Shown here piece by piece: positions 6,851-17,985 of a stretch of DNA of 64,000 nucleotides (the first letter of the stretch is position 1; each line of letters begins with the position of its first letter). The notes beneath the pieces are model-generated. The model searched no databases and was not told the origin of the DNA. It saw only the letters and a program-made list of their open reading frames with translations. The position numbers and the translations under genes are program-made. Location: positions 1,544,001-1,608,000 of the forward strand of contig JANQAC010000002.1 in NCBI GenBank assembly GCA_024707255.1. The letters run 5' to 3'. The DNA is from Asticcacaulis sp. GTDB taxonomy: Bacteria; Pseudomonadota; Alphaproteobacteria; Caulobacterales; Caulobacteraceae.

Positions 6851-8989
6851 ATGCAGAAGGCCCTGTGCATTTCCGATATTACCGATCGTATCGATCCGGT
6901 ATCGCCGCAATGCTCTAATTCCACTCTTTATGAAACGTTCCGGGATGAATCCGATCTGATGGTCGTCGCGGTGGCCGATGACGCCGGGCGCGTCCTCGGC
7001 CTGATCGAGCGCCACGCCTTCAACCTGACCATGGCCGGCGAATATGGCCGCGCCCTCTATGGCAACAAGCCGGTCACTACCCTGATGGACCCCGCACCCC
7101 TGCTGGTCGATATCGACACGCCCCTGCGCGACTTCACCCGCACGACTCTCAGCGAACGCCCGTCGGAACTGATGCGCGGCTTCATCGCCACCTGTGATGG
7201 CCGCTATGCCGGCGTCGGCACCTCGCTGTCGGTTCTGAAAGCGATCAGCGCCGACCTGCACCAGTCGCTTGGCCGGCAGCAGGAAATGACCAATGACCTG
7301 ATCCGCCTGAGCAGCGAATCCCAGCGCCACCAGACCTTCCTCAACATGGTTATCCAGAATATCCCCGCCATGGTTCTGGTCAAGAACGCCGCCGACCAGA
7401 AGATCGTCCTGCTCAACAGCGTTGGCGAGGACATGCTCAACGTCTCCAGTAATAAAGTCGTCGGCAAATCCAGCGGCGACTTCATGACCGCCGAACGCGC
7501 AGCGCTTTACAATACCTACGACCAGATGGCGCTGCAAAGCGATGAGCCCATTATGCTCAAGGAGGAGCAGGTCACCGACGCCCATGGCCACCAGCGTGTC
7601 ATCCAGCTCAAGAAAACGGTCCTGCGCACCCCTTCCGGTGAAGCAGACTGTATCCTCACCCTGGGCATTGACCTGACCGAACAGAAACAGGCCGAGGCCC
7701 GTATCGCCCATCTGGCGCATTATGATCCGCTGACGGGCCTGGCCAACCGCGCCCTGTTCACCCGTGAAATGGATGCGGCCTTAAGCCGCGTTCAGCGCCA
7801 TGACCGCAAGGTGGCCCTGCTGTGCCTCGATCTCGACCGCTTCAAGGCGATCAACGATTCCTACGGCCACCTGACGGGTGACCAGTTGCTGACCGAAGTG
7901 GCCGAGCGCCTGCGCGGCTGCGTGCGCAAGAGCGATATCATCGCCCGCATGGGCGGCGATGAATTCACCATTATCCAGGACATCGAAAGTGCCGAGGATG
8001 CACAGCACCTGGCCGGCCGGATTGTCGATGCCCTGAAACTGCCCGTTATCGTCAATGAAACAGCCCTGGACATCGGGGTAAGCATCGGTATTGCGCTGGC
8101 GCCGGCAGACGGCATGGACGCCAACAACCTGCTGTCGCGCGCCGACCTGGCCATGTATCGCGTCAAGGCCGAAGGGCGGAATGGCTGGTGTTTCTATCGT
8201 CCGGAAATGGACGCGCAATTGCAAAGCCGCATCGAGATGGAGCAAGACCTGAAGGCCGCCCTCGCCGGCAACCAGTTCCAGCTCTTTTACCAACCCCTGC
8301 TCAACCTTGACAGCGGCCAGGTCGTCTCGTTCGAGGCCCTGCTGCGCTGGCAACACCCAACACGCGGCATGGTCTCGCCGGCGGAATTCATTCCTCTGGC
8401 CGAGGAATGCGGCCTGATCGGCCAGCTTGGCGAATGGGTGCTGAACGAAGCCACGAAAACGGCCGCCCACTGGCCGCAGAACTGGCGCGTGGCGGTCAAT
8501 ATCTCGCCGCTTCAGTTCCGTCACAAGTCACTGGTGAACCTTGTCAAAAAAGCGCTGAAAAGCTCCGGTCTGTCGCCGGCGCGCCTGGAACTGGAAATTA
8601 CCGAAAGCGTCATCCTTGAAGACGAGACCCATAATCTGGCCATCCTCAACGCCATTCGGGCGCTCGGCGTCCGCATCGCCATGGACGATTTCGGCACCGG
8701 TTATTCAAGCCTGAGCTACCTGCGCACCTTCCCGTTCGACAAGATCAAGATCGACCAGTCCTTTGTTCGTGACCTGCCGCATGACAAGAATGCCCTGTCG
8801 ATCGTCAGGGCCATTACCGACATGGCACAATCGCTCGGCGTTCTGATCACGGCGGAAGGCGTCGAAACGGAAGCCCAGATGGAGGCGCTCAAGGCGCTCA
8901 ATTGCGGCGAAGCGCAAGGCTATTTCATCGGCCGCCCGGCGCCTGTCATCGATGCCTATGTTCAGCCGGTCGCCAGATATGGGACGTAA
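6851..8989 (+). CDS. CBS-PAS-GGDEF-EAL cyclic-di-GMP signalling protein
   Basis: A 712-residue cytosolic protein. Residues about 25-130 look like a CBS-domain pair (VTTLMDPAPLLVDIDTPL ... FIATCDGRYAGVG). Residues about 165-280 form a PAS sensor. The diguanylate cyclase domain follows with intact GGDEF at 368-372 and an inhibitory RxxD site (RKSD, 359-362) five residues before it. The phosphodiesterase domain has EALLRW at 495-500 and the later DDFGTGYSSLSYL motif. Both catalytic motifs are intact, so it could make and break c-di-GMP, with product feedback. No membrane segment is seen. A terminator follows at once. Confidence 0.92.
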   Translation: MQKALCISDITDRIDPVSPQCSNSTLYETFRDESDLMVVAVADDAGRVLGLIERHAFNLTMAGEYGRALYGNKPVTTLMDPAPLLVDIDTPLRDFTRTTLSERPSELMRGFIATCDGRYAGVGTSLSVLKAISADLHQSLGRQQEMTNDLIRLSSESQRHQTFLNMVIQNIPAMVLVKNAADQKIVLLNSVGEDMLNVSSNKVVGKSSGDFMTAERAALYNTYDQMALQSDEPIMLKEEQVTDAHGHQRVIQLKKTVLRTPSGEADCILTLGIDLTEQKQAEARIAHLAHYDPLTGLANRALFTREMDAALSRVQRHDRKVALLCLDLDRFKAINDSYGHLTGDQLLTEVAERLRGCVRKSDIIARMGGDEFTIIQDIESAEDAQHLAGRIVDALKLPVIVNETALDIGVSIGIALAPADGMDANNLLSRADLAMYRVKAEGRNGWCFYRPEMDAQLQSRIEMEQDLKAALAGNQFQLFYQPLLNLDSGQVVSFEALLRWQHPTRGMVSPAEFIPLAEECGLIGQLGEWVLNEATKTAAHWPQNWRVAVNISPLQFRHKSLVNLVKKALKSSGLSPARLELEITESVILEDETHNLAILNAIRALGVRIAMDDFGTGYSSLSYLRTFPFDKIKIDQSFVRDLPHDKNALSIVRAITDMAQSLGVLITAEGVETEAQMEALKALNCGEAQGYFIGRPAPVIDAYVQPVARYGT

Positions 8990-8991
8990 AA

Positions 8992-9016
8992 AAAGCGCCG
9001 GTCGGTCCGGCGCTTT
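8992..9016. terminator. Bidirectional terminator between the GGDEF-EAL gene and dksA
   Basis: A perfect 10-bp stem (8992-9001 with 9007-9016) with a 5-nt loop has A-rich DNA on one side and TTT on the other. It lies between the converging 3' ends of the two genes and can serve both. Confidence 0.8.
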
Positions 9017-9020
9017 CATA

Positions 9021-9440
9021 TCAGTCGTCCCGATGCACACGCTCGGAACGCTCGTGGCGTTCCTGGGCTTCGATGGAGAGCGTCGCCGTCGGGCGGGCTT
9101 CGAGGCGGCCCAGGCCGATCGGCTCGCCGGTTTCCTCGCAGAAGCCGTAGCTGCCGTCGTCGATGCGCGAAATGGCTTCGTCGATCTTGCTGATCAGTTT
9201 GCGCTGGCGGTCACGGGTGCGCAGTTCAAGCGCGCGATCGGATTCCGAAGAGGCGCGATCCACCAGATCCGGATGGTTTTCCGTCTCTTTCTGCATGATG
9301 TTGACGGTTTCCTTGGCGCCTTTCAGGATCTCGTCCTTCCAGCCATTCAGCTTGGCCCGGAAATAGGCCAACTGGCGGGTATTCATATATTCTTCGTCTT
9401 CTGTCGGACGGTATTGTTCCGAAACTTGTACGGCAGACAT
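9021..9440 (-). CDS. dksA: RNA polymerase-binding transcription factor DksA
   Basis: A 139-residue protein with the DksA/TraR layout: an N-terminal coiled coil (about residues 18-95, with YMNTRQLAYFRAKLNGW) and a degenerate C-terminal zinc finger. Only one of the four finger cysteines remains (GFCEETGEPIGLGRLEARPTATLS). The single-cysteine form is known from alphaproteobacterial DksA. DksA enters the RNA polymerase secondary channel and, with ppGpp, adjusts promoter output. In Caulobacter-type genomes it lies near flagellar genes, as here. Confidence 0.92.
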   Translation of the reverse strand: MSAVQVSEQYRPTEDEEYMNTRQLAYFRAKLNGWKDEILKGAKETVNIMQKETENHPDLVDRASSESDRALELRTRDRQRKLISKIDEAISRIDDGSYGFCEETGEPIGLGRLEARPTATLSIEAQERHERSERVHRDD

Positions 9441-9639
9441 GTTGCTTTGACACCCCTATTGATCGACGCCCAATTGACGACGCATGGTCCCGGTGTCTTA
9501 AGGCCGGACACCGCAAACCCTAAACAGCAAAAACGATACCAGTCGCAGCTACCTTCCCCGCCGGTCACGGCAGCGCGATTTGGCGGCTTATAAAGGGGTA
9601 TCATTAACCTGTGAAGCGATTTTACGCGGACCGGCCGAT

Positions 9640-10221
9640 TTATGCCGTGAAGAGGCTGTGAACAAATCCGGCGAACGCCTCGGCGGCATGACGCAGCCGT
9701 TCCGGCCAGTGTTCCGCGGCCTCCGCATCGGCGCCATCAGTGATGTATTTGACCGCCGCAAAAGGCAGGTTTTCAATGCGGCAGACCTTGGCCAGGGCGT
9801 AGGCTTCCATATCCAGAACCTGGCAATCCATGGCCAGCGCTCCGGTCACGAAACTGTCGCCGCTGCCGCACAGGCCGCCGGTCAGGTCGGGAAACAGAAC
9901 CGGTGTTTCCAGCATGGCGGGTATGGTTTCATAGGGCGTTTCGCCGTGCGCGAAGCCCAGCGGCGTCACGTCCATGTCGCGCTGGACGAACTGATTACAC
10001 GCGATCAGGTCTCCGGTGCGGAAACAGCGGCTGCCCGCAGTGCCGAGATTGACCACCCGCGCCGGCAGCCGCCCTTCATATCGGCGTCGTGTGAGTTCAC
10101 GCGTCAGGGCATGGGCGGCATTGACCTTGCCAATCCCGGTATAAATGACATCTGCGCCCAGTGCGTCCAGCAATCCCATGGCCTCCTGTTTCAGGGCCAT
10201 GACGAAAAGCGTATCCTTCAT
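9640..10221 (-). CDS. Phosphorylase-superfamily nucleosidase (MTA/SAH nucleosidase-like)
   Basis: A 193-residue protein of the PNP/UDP (purine nucleoside phosphorylase-like) superfamily. Visible features are GIGKVNAAHA near residue 30, VNLGTAGS in the core, VLDMEAYALAKVC (the purine/ribose-binding Met-Glu) and KYITDGAD with the catalytic Asp. Related enzymes cleave 5'-methylthioadenosine or S-adenosylhomocysteine, or related nucleosides. It is somewhat shorter than typical MtnN (about 230), so exact specificity is open. It lies 10 bases downstream of fliX on the same strand. Confidence 0.75.
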   Translation of the reverse strand: MKDTLFVMALKQEAMGLLDALGADVIYTGIGKVNAAHALTRELTRRRYEGRLPARVVNLGTAGSRCFRTGDLIACNQFVQRDMDVTPLGFAHGETPYETIPAMLETPVLFPDLTGGLCGSGDSFVTGALAMDCQVLDMEAYALAKVCRIENLPFAAVKYITDGADAEAAEHWPERLRHAAEAFAGFVHSLFTA

Positions 10222-10231
10222 ACTTCAGGCA

Positions 10232-10657
10232 TTACATCAGGCGGCGTTTGGCTAGTTCGACGCAGGCGCGGGTCTCGATCTCGTTGAGCACGCCCTGCAA
10301 ACGGTCGTCCTCGATCTCTTCCTTCTGAAGCGCGATCATCGATTGCAGGCGGATCAGGGCCTCGTCATCAATATCGCCGGAAAGCACGCTGACCTTGAGG
10401 TCATCCAGCGCATCGAGAATATCATGTGAGCGCTTGATCTGGCGACGGCGGCGGCCGGTCAGCACATCTTCTTCGCCCTGAAGCGCCATCAGCGCATCAA
10501 TGCCCATCATGCCGAAAGCAGCCGAAGTCTGTGCCGTGGCGGCGGATTTGCCCGCGCCGTCCTTGCCGGACAGCGAAAATCCGCTGCCTGCCTTTTTCAC
10601 GCCGCTGGACGAGCCGCTGATCGGCGCGCCGGTAACTGAATTGATCCTGAATGTCAT
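10232..10657 (-). CDS. fliX: Flagellar assembly regulator FliX
   Basis: A 141-residue protein from the ATG at 10657 (MTFRINSVTG). A Gly/Ser-rich N-terminus is followed by a conserved helical region (GIDALMALQGEEDVLTGRRRRQIKRSHDILDALDDLKVSVLSG). In Caulobacter crescentus FliX couples completion of the early (class II) flagellar structure to the activity of the sigma-54 activator FlbD. The gene is divergent from flgI, as in Caulobacter, which supports the call. The upstream in-frame codons before 10657 are not supported by the family start. Confidence 0.88.
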   Translation of the reverse strand: MTFRINSVTGAPISGSSSGVKKAGSGFSLSGKDGAGKSAATAQTSAAFGMMGIDALMALQGEEDVLTGRRRRQIKRSHDILDALDDLKVSVLSGDIDDEALIRLQSMIALQKEEIEDDRLQGVLNEIETRACVELAKRRLM

Positions 10658-10746
10658 AATCTGACCTGCTGCGAACCCACACACTATATTAAGACGCCGT
10701 GTAGTTTCTTCTGTTTTTCTGTTTTGCCCGGCTGACAAAGCATAGG

Positions 10747-10766
10747 GGCAAAAACCGGCTTTTGCC
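10747..10766. promoter_or_regulatory. 20-bp near-perfect palindrome, candidate FlbD-type enhancer
   Basis: GGCAAAA (10747-10753) and TTTTGCC (10760-10766) flank a central CCGG; only one position pair breaks the symmetry. It lies in the fliX-flgI gap, about 90 bp from the fliX start and about 140 bp upstream of the sigma-54 promoter of flgI, which is normal spacing for an enhancer-binding protein. Naming FlbD is inference from context. Confidence 0.4.
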
Positions 10767-10905
10767 AGTGAACGACACGGTCATTATTGCCGCCTCAGGG
10801 TAAGCGAAGCCTTAACGCCCCGGCACAAATTTCCCGTTGACGGATACGGCCGAGATGCGCGCGGAGAAGCCGCTGATAATAATAAGAAAAATTGTCGCCG
10901 ATTCG

Positions 10906-10920
10906 TGGCACGGATTTCGC
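10906..10920 (+). promoter_or_regulatory. Sigma-54 (-24/-12) promoter of flgI
   Basis: TGGCACG-N4-TCGC matches the sigma-54 consensus TGGCACG-N4-TTGC at all but one base with correct spacing. It predicts transcription start near 10932, 24 bases before the flgI ATG. This agrees with class III flagellar genes in Caulobacter being sigma-54 dependent. Confidence 0.75.
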
Positions 10921-10955
10921 AACCGGATCGACAATTATGGTTAACGGGTAAATTC

Positions 10956-12071
10956 ATGCGCCTCACCAAACTGAAAGCTTTCTTTTGCGCCACCGCGATC
11001 GCCGGGCTGATGCTATACAGCCCCGCCGCGATGGCCAGCTCGCGCATCAAGGATATCGTCGATGTCGAAGGGGTGCGCACCAACCAGTTGATCGGCTATG
11101 GCATCGTCGTCGGCCTGAGCGGCACCGGCGATACGGTCCGCAACTCGCCCATGCTCAAGCAGAGCCTCGAATCGATGATGGAGCGCATGGGCGTCAATGT
11201 CCGCGACGCCAATCTCAACACCAAGAACGCCGCCGCCGTCATGGTCACCGGCGAACTGACGCCCTTCGGCGCTTCCGGCTCGCGCATCGACGTCACCGTC
11301 TCGGCCATGGGCGACGCCAAGAGCCTGCTCGGCGGCACGCTACTGGTCACGCCCCTGCTCGGCGCCGATGGTGAAGCCTATGCCGTGGCGCAAGGCACCG
11401 TCCAGACCGGTTCGGTCTCGGCCGGCGGGGCGTCCGGCTCCTCGGTCACCAAGGGCGTGCCCACCGCCGGCCGTATCGCTTCCGGCGGCACGATCGAGCG
11501 CGAAACGGCGTTCAATTTCAATTCCATGCCCTTTCTGCGCCTGACCCTGCATAATCCCGATTTCGCCACCGCGCGCCGCATCGCCGACGCTATTACCCGC
11601 CAGTACCCGGGCACGGCCATCGCCGAAAATCCCTCGATCGTCGCCATCAAGCCCCCCGCCGGCATGACCATGATGGATTTCATGACCCTGGTCGAGCCGA
11701 TGAATGTCGATGTCGATACCCCGGCCAAGGTGGTGATCGATGAGGTCAACGGCGTCATTGTCATGGGCGAGAATGTCCGCATTTCGCGCGTCGCCATCGC
11801 TCAGGGAAATCTCACCATCCGTGTCGATGAACAGCCGGGCGTCAGCCAGCCCCTGCCTTTCTCGCAAGGCCAGACGACGGTTGTGCCTTCCAGCAATGTT
11901 TCGGTGGATGAGGAAAAGGGCAAACAACTGATTCAGTTGGGTGGCGGTTCCTCCCTGTCGGACCTGGTGGCTGGCCTCAACGCCCTGGGCGTGACGCCGC
12001 GCGACATGATCGCCATATTGCAATCGATCAAGGCCGCCGGCGCGCTGCAAGCTGATATTGAGGTCATGTAA
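10956..12071 (+). CDS. flgI: Flagellar P-ring protein FlgI
   Basis: A 371-residue protein from the ATG at 10956, with a cleavable signal peptide (MRLTKLKAFFCATAIAG ... SPAAMA). The mature part begins SRIKDIVDVEGVRTNQLIGYGIVVGLSGTGD, the hallmark of FlgI, and ends with SLSDLVAGLNALGVTPRDMIAILQSIKAAGALQA. FlgI assembles into the periplasmic P-ring, the bushing around the flagellar rod in the peptidoglycan. The next gene starts at the stop (TAATGG overlap), so flgI-flgJ-flbY form one operon. A sigma-54 promoter lies 36-50 bases upstream. Confidence 0.96.
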   Translation: MRLTKLKAFFCATAIAGLMLYSPAAMASSRIKDIVDVEGVRTNQLIGYGIVVGLSGTGDTVRNSPMLKQSLESMMERMGVNVRDANLNTKNAAAVMVTGELTPFGASGSRIDVTVSAMGDAKSLLGGTLLVTPLLGADGEAYAVAQGTVQTGSVSAGGASGSSVTKGVPTAGRIASGGTIERETAFNFNSMPFLRLTLHNPDFATARRIADAITRQYPGTAIAENPSIVAIKPPAGMTMMDFMTLVEPMNVDVDTPAKVVIDEVNGVIVMGENVRISRVAIAQGNLTIRVDEQPGVSQPLPFSQGQTTVVPSSNVSVDEEKGKQLIQLGGGSSLSDLVAGLNALGVTPRDMIAILQSIKAAGALQADIEVM

Positions 12072-12418
12072 TGGACAGCGCAGCCCTTCTCACCCTTCAA
12101 TCCGCCCAGACCCAGGCCGCCACTGCCCAGCAGAACCAGGCGACAGCCGCCCTGAGCAACAAGACCGGCCAAAATTCTGAAAAGGGCAATGCAAAGCTTG
12201 GCCTCGATTTCGAGACCATGTGCCTGACCAACCTGCTGTCGCCCATGTTTGAAGGACTATCTACCGATGGCCCCTTCGGCGGCGGCCATGCCGAGGAGAC
12301 CATGCGCTCCTTCTATGTCGGCGCCATGGCCAAACAAATGGCCCAGCGCGGCGGCATAGGCATCTCCGACATGATGCAGAGCCAGTTGCTCAAACTCCAG
12401 GAAAAGGGAGCCGCCTGA
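12071..12418 (+). CDS. flgJ: Rod-binding protein (FlgJ N-terminal domain type, CheL-like)
   Basis: A 115-residue protein equal to the rod-binding half of FlgJ without the muramidase domain. This is the usual alphaproteobacterial form, named CheL in some Caulobacter annotations. The conserved core is FETMCLTNLLSPMFEG followed by GGGHAEETMRSFYVGAMAKQMAQRGGIGISDMM. It caps and chaperones flagellar rod assembly in the periplasm. The start overlaps the flgI stop and its stop overlaps the flbY start (TGATGG), which indicates tight co-translation. Confidence 0.88.
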   Translation: MDSAALLTLQSAQTQAATAQQNQATAALSNKTGQNSEKGNAKLGLDFETMCLTNLLSPMFEGLSTDGPFGGGHAEETMRSFYVGAMAKQMAQRGGIGISDMMQSQLLKLQEKGAA

Positions 12419-12858
12419 TGGCCCTCGCCGCCGCCAACGCCACCGAACGCGCCCGGCAACTGATCGCCCTGACCACCCGTCTGGGTGAACGCCCGGTCTC
12501 GGAAACCGCCAGCCTCCAGGCCCGCCGCCCGCAGGATATTCTGGAGGGCATCGAAGAAACGCGCAACCTGTCGAACCTCTACCGTCACGAATCCATGCGC
12601 ATCAAGGCGGATCCCAGCCTGCTGGAAGGGCTGGATCCGGCCGACAAAAAGGCCCTGCGCGAGGCGACGGAACTGTTCCAGAACCGCCTGCACCAGTACG
12701 AACTGGCGGTAAACGCGGCCAAGACCATTACCGAAGGCATCATCAGCGCCGTCGCCGACGATCTGAACAGCCGACGCAAGCAGACCTCGCCCTATGGCGC
12801 CAGGGGCCGCACCATCGACACCGGTCCGCAATCGCTCAATTTCGGCAAGAAGGCATAA
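12418..12858 (+). CDS. flbY: Flagellar protein FlbY-like (FlgN-type helical protein)
   Basis: A 146-residue, nearly all-helical protein (RARQLIALTTRLGERPVSE ... LYRHESMRIKADPSLLEGL ... ALREATELFQNRLHQYELAVNAAK) ending in a polar tail with GRTIDTGPQSLNFGKKA. Length, helical profile and position behind flgI-flgJ fit FlbY of Caulobacter, thought to be a flagellar export or assembly helper similar to FlgN. It is the last gene of the operon; the convergent TonB-like gene ends 10 bases further on. The name rests mainly on gene order. Confidence 0.7.
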   Translation: MALAAANATERARQLIALTTRLGERPVSETASLQARRPQDILEGIEETRNLSNLYRHESMRIKADPSLLEGLDPADKKALREATELFQNRLHQYELAVNAAKTITEGIISAVADDLNSRRKQTSPYGARGRTIDTGPQSLNFGKKA

Positions 12859-12867
12859 ACTGTAGCG

Positions 12868-13929
12868 TCACTTTGGTCCGGGCGTATTTTTAGGATCCGT
12901 ATTTAGTCCATTTTGCATGCGCTGCGCTTTTGGGTCAGTGTAGGCGCCTCGTTTTAGGCCGTCATCTCGTGGCCCCTTTGCGCTTGGCACCTGCACCACG
13001 CGGTCCCAATAGTCCGAATTTTCCGGCTTACTCATGTAATTCTTTTTAGCGACAGCCGCCTGCAAACCGGCATCGGGCTTCGGCCCGAGGTTCTTCTGGC
13101 TGGCCAGGTCGGTCATCTGGCAACCCGCCGGCAGAGGCTTTCCCGCCTTTTGCGTCGAAACGCACCAGTCGTGATTTTGCAGGGCCTGCGTCACCTGTCC
13201 GCGCCCGCCTTTCAACGTCCCCACGCCGCTGGGCAATCCAGCCGGCGGCGACATGGCGCCCAACCGTCCGCCACCGCCTGCCGGGGCCAGTCCCGACGGC
13301 GCCACCTTTTGCAGGGCCGGGATATTGACATCCGGCGTTTCATGCAGGTTCAGGTCGCTGACCTGACCAACCGTTTCCTGGGCCTTCGCCTCCAGTTCTT
13401 CCTGCGCCTTCTTCTTGGCGCGGGCACTCATTGACGGACTGGGCGGCGCATCAGCCACCGTGGCCGGCGCCGTCAGATCGAGTGGCTTTTCCTTGGGAAT
13501 GGTGACGGTGATCGGCTTGACGGGCTGCGGCTGGACCACAGGCTGTGGCACGACGGCCGGCGGCGCCTGCTCGGTTTCCCGCGGGGCCTCGTCAACCGGC
13601 TGGGGCGTATCCGGTTGCTGCACTTCGCGCGGCACGATCACCGGCACGGGCTCCGGCTTCACTTCCGGCTGCACTTCAGGTTTTTGGGGCGGCGGCACAT
13701 CCCATATCTCGGCGGGCAGAAAGGGCTCTTCGATGAACTGGCTGTCGAGATTCCAGATTTCCGGATGGGTGGCCACCAGCATCCAGAACAGAAGGCCGTG
13801 CAGTATAAGGGCCAGGACAATGGCGCCGGTCAACCGGGAGCGGCGGCTGGTACGCGCCGTTATGCCTGCCAGCCACAGCTCCATGCTGTCACCGACGCGC
13901 TCCCTCATCCGTATGATGCCAGCCTGCAT
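12868..13929 (-). CDS. TonB/TolA-like energy-transducer family protein
   Basis: About 353 residues from the ATG at 13929 (an ATG at 13953 is possible). One N-terminal transmembrane helix (LTGAIVLALILHGLLFWMLVATH) is followed by a long Pro/Glu/Val/Lys-rich stretch (repeated PEV, KPEP and QPV motifs) that would span the periplasm. A Gly-rich linker and a C-terminal domain with a Cys pair (DWCVSTQKAGKPLPAGCQM) follow. The layout is that of TonB/TolA proteins, which use proton-motive force through ExbBD or TolQR; neither partner is in view. The C-terminal domain is not a classical TonB_C. Confidence 0.65.
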   Translation of the reverse strand: MQAGIIRMRERVGDSMELWLAGITARTSRRSRLTGAIVLALILHGLLFWMLVATHPEIWNLDSQFIEEPFLPAEIWDVPPPQKPEVQPEVKPEPVPVIVPREVQQPDTPQPVDEAPRETEQAPPAVVPQPVVQPQPVKPITVTIPKEKPLDLTAPATVADAPPSPSMSARAKKKAQEELEAKAQETVGQVSDLNLHETPDVNIPALQKVAPSGLAPAGGGGRLGAMSPPAGLPSGVGTLKGGRGQVTQALQNHDWCVSTQKAGKPLPAGCQMTDLASQKNLGPKPDAGLQAAVAKKNYMSKPENSDYWDRVVQVPSAKGPRDDGLKRGAYTDPKAQRMQNGLNTDPKNTPGPK

Positions 13930-14173
13930 AGGGTTTGATCCTCTTCGTCCCAACCCTGACGATAGATTCAGGCCGTACTTTGTCCTGTTTGTATGAAGGT
14001 GTCAAAAAAGACCCTGCTGACAGATATCGTCAGCCTGATCCCCTAGCGTCAAAATCCGATGTGCAATGCCGTGTCAAAACATTAATGTTGCCAAATTGTT
14101 CTTGCACCCCTCTGGCAAATCGCGGCAAAGCCTCTATATACTCCCCTGTTCCATTTTTTGAGGATATGCGCGT

Positions 14174-17084
<2,911 letters not shown>

Positions 17085-17142
17085 TTCGCCTGAAAAGGGA
17101 GACGCTTAATCTCCGTTAACCCTTTTTCGGCACAGTGCGGGC

Positions 17143-17976
17143 ATGAAAAGCCTGAGTCGCGCCTCCGCCGTTTTTATGGTCAGCCTGCTGGCCCTCTCAC
17201 TTTTTGCCTGTTCCGGCAAGAAGGATGCCCATGCACCGGAAGCCGAACATGAAGCCGAACACGCCACAGAAGCGCACGGTGGCCCGCCGGTGTCCAAATG
17301 GACCTATGACGGCGATACCGGACCGGAGCATTGGGCCCAGCTTGGCGGCGCTTCGGCGATCTGCGGCGACGGCCAGCGCCAGTCACCGGTTGACATTACA
17401 GGCCAGCCGAAGATGCAGTTTTCGCATATCGGGCTGAACTATAATTCGGTGACCGCCACTATCCAGAATACCGGCAAGACGGTCCGCGTGGCGCCGGCGA
17501 ATGGTGGTGATCTTGAAATCGACGGCAGCAAGTATGCGCTGAAATCGATCGAGTTCCACAGCCCCAGCGAACACGCGATCAACGGCCATCATTCTACGCT
17601 TGAAAGCCAGTTCGTCCATGTCGATGACAAGGGCCATACGGTGATCGTGGCGGTGCTTTACGATATCGGCGTGGCTGATCCGATGCTGGGTTCGCTGTGG
17701 ACCTACCTGCCGTCTGATCCGGGCCAGCCGGTGCCCCTCGCCGATCTGCTGATCAATGCCCAGGACCTGATGCCCGGCACCGAGGACTTCTACGTCTATT
17801 CCGGTTCGCTGACCACGCCGCCCTGCACGGAAGAAGTGACCTGGATGGTCTACACGGCGCCCCTGACCATCAGCGCCGAACAGGCCGACGCCTTCCAGCG
17901 CCTGATCGGGCCAAATGCCCGCCCGCTACAGGCGCGTCATGAGCGTGATTTCTTCCGCATGGCCGGAACGAATTAA
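17143..17976 (+). CDS. Alpha-carbonic-anhydrase-fold lipoprotein lacking two zinc ligands (probably non-catalytic)
   Basis: A 277-residue protein with a lipoprotein signal (LLALSLFAC, lipidated Cys23) and a His/Glu-rich linker. The alpha-CA domain (about 52-275) follows, with WAQLGG ... GQRQSPVDI, Cys75 and Cys228 for the usual disulfide, and LTTPPCTEEVTW. Alpha-CAs hold zinc with three His. Aligned to the QFHFH ... PSE and E-x-H-x-V-H motifs, the first ligand is Glu137 (IEFHSPSEH), the second is His139 and the third is Gln156 (LESQFVH). Two of three ligands are therefore replaced, as in animal CA-related proteins. Hydration of CO2 is unlikely; a binding or scaffold role at the envelope is possible. 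Confidence 0.85.
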   Translation: MKSLSRASAVFMVSLLALSLFACSGKKDAHAPEAEHEAEHATEAHGGPPVSKWTYDGDTGPEHWAQLGGASAICGDGQRQSPVDITGQPKMQFSHIGLNYNSVTATIQNTGKTVRVAPANGGDLEIDGSKYALKSIEFHSPSEHAINGHHSTLESQFVHVDDKGHTVIVAVLYDIGVADPMLGSLWTYLPSDPGQPVPLADLLINAQDLMPGTEDFYVYSGSLTTPPCTEEVTWMVYTAPLTISAEQADAFQRLIGPNARPLQARHERDFFRMAGTN

Positions 17977-17985
17977 ACAGGCCCG

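Noticed and set aside
14060..14173. Possible LexA box upstream of uvrA
   Set aside because: GTTC occurs, but no second GTTC at the 7-base spacing of the alphaproteobacterial LexA motif was found.
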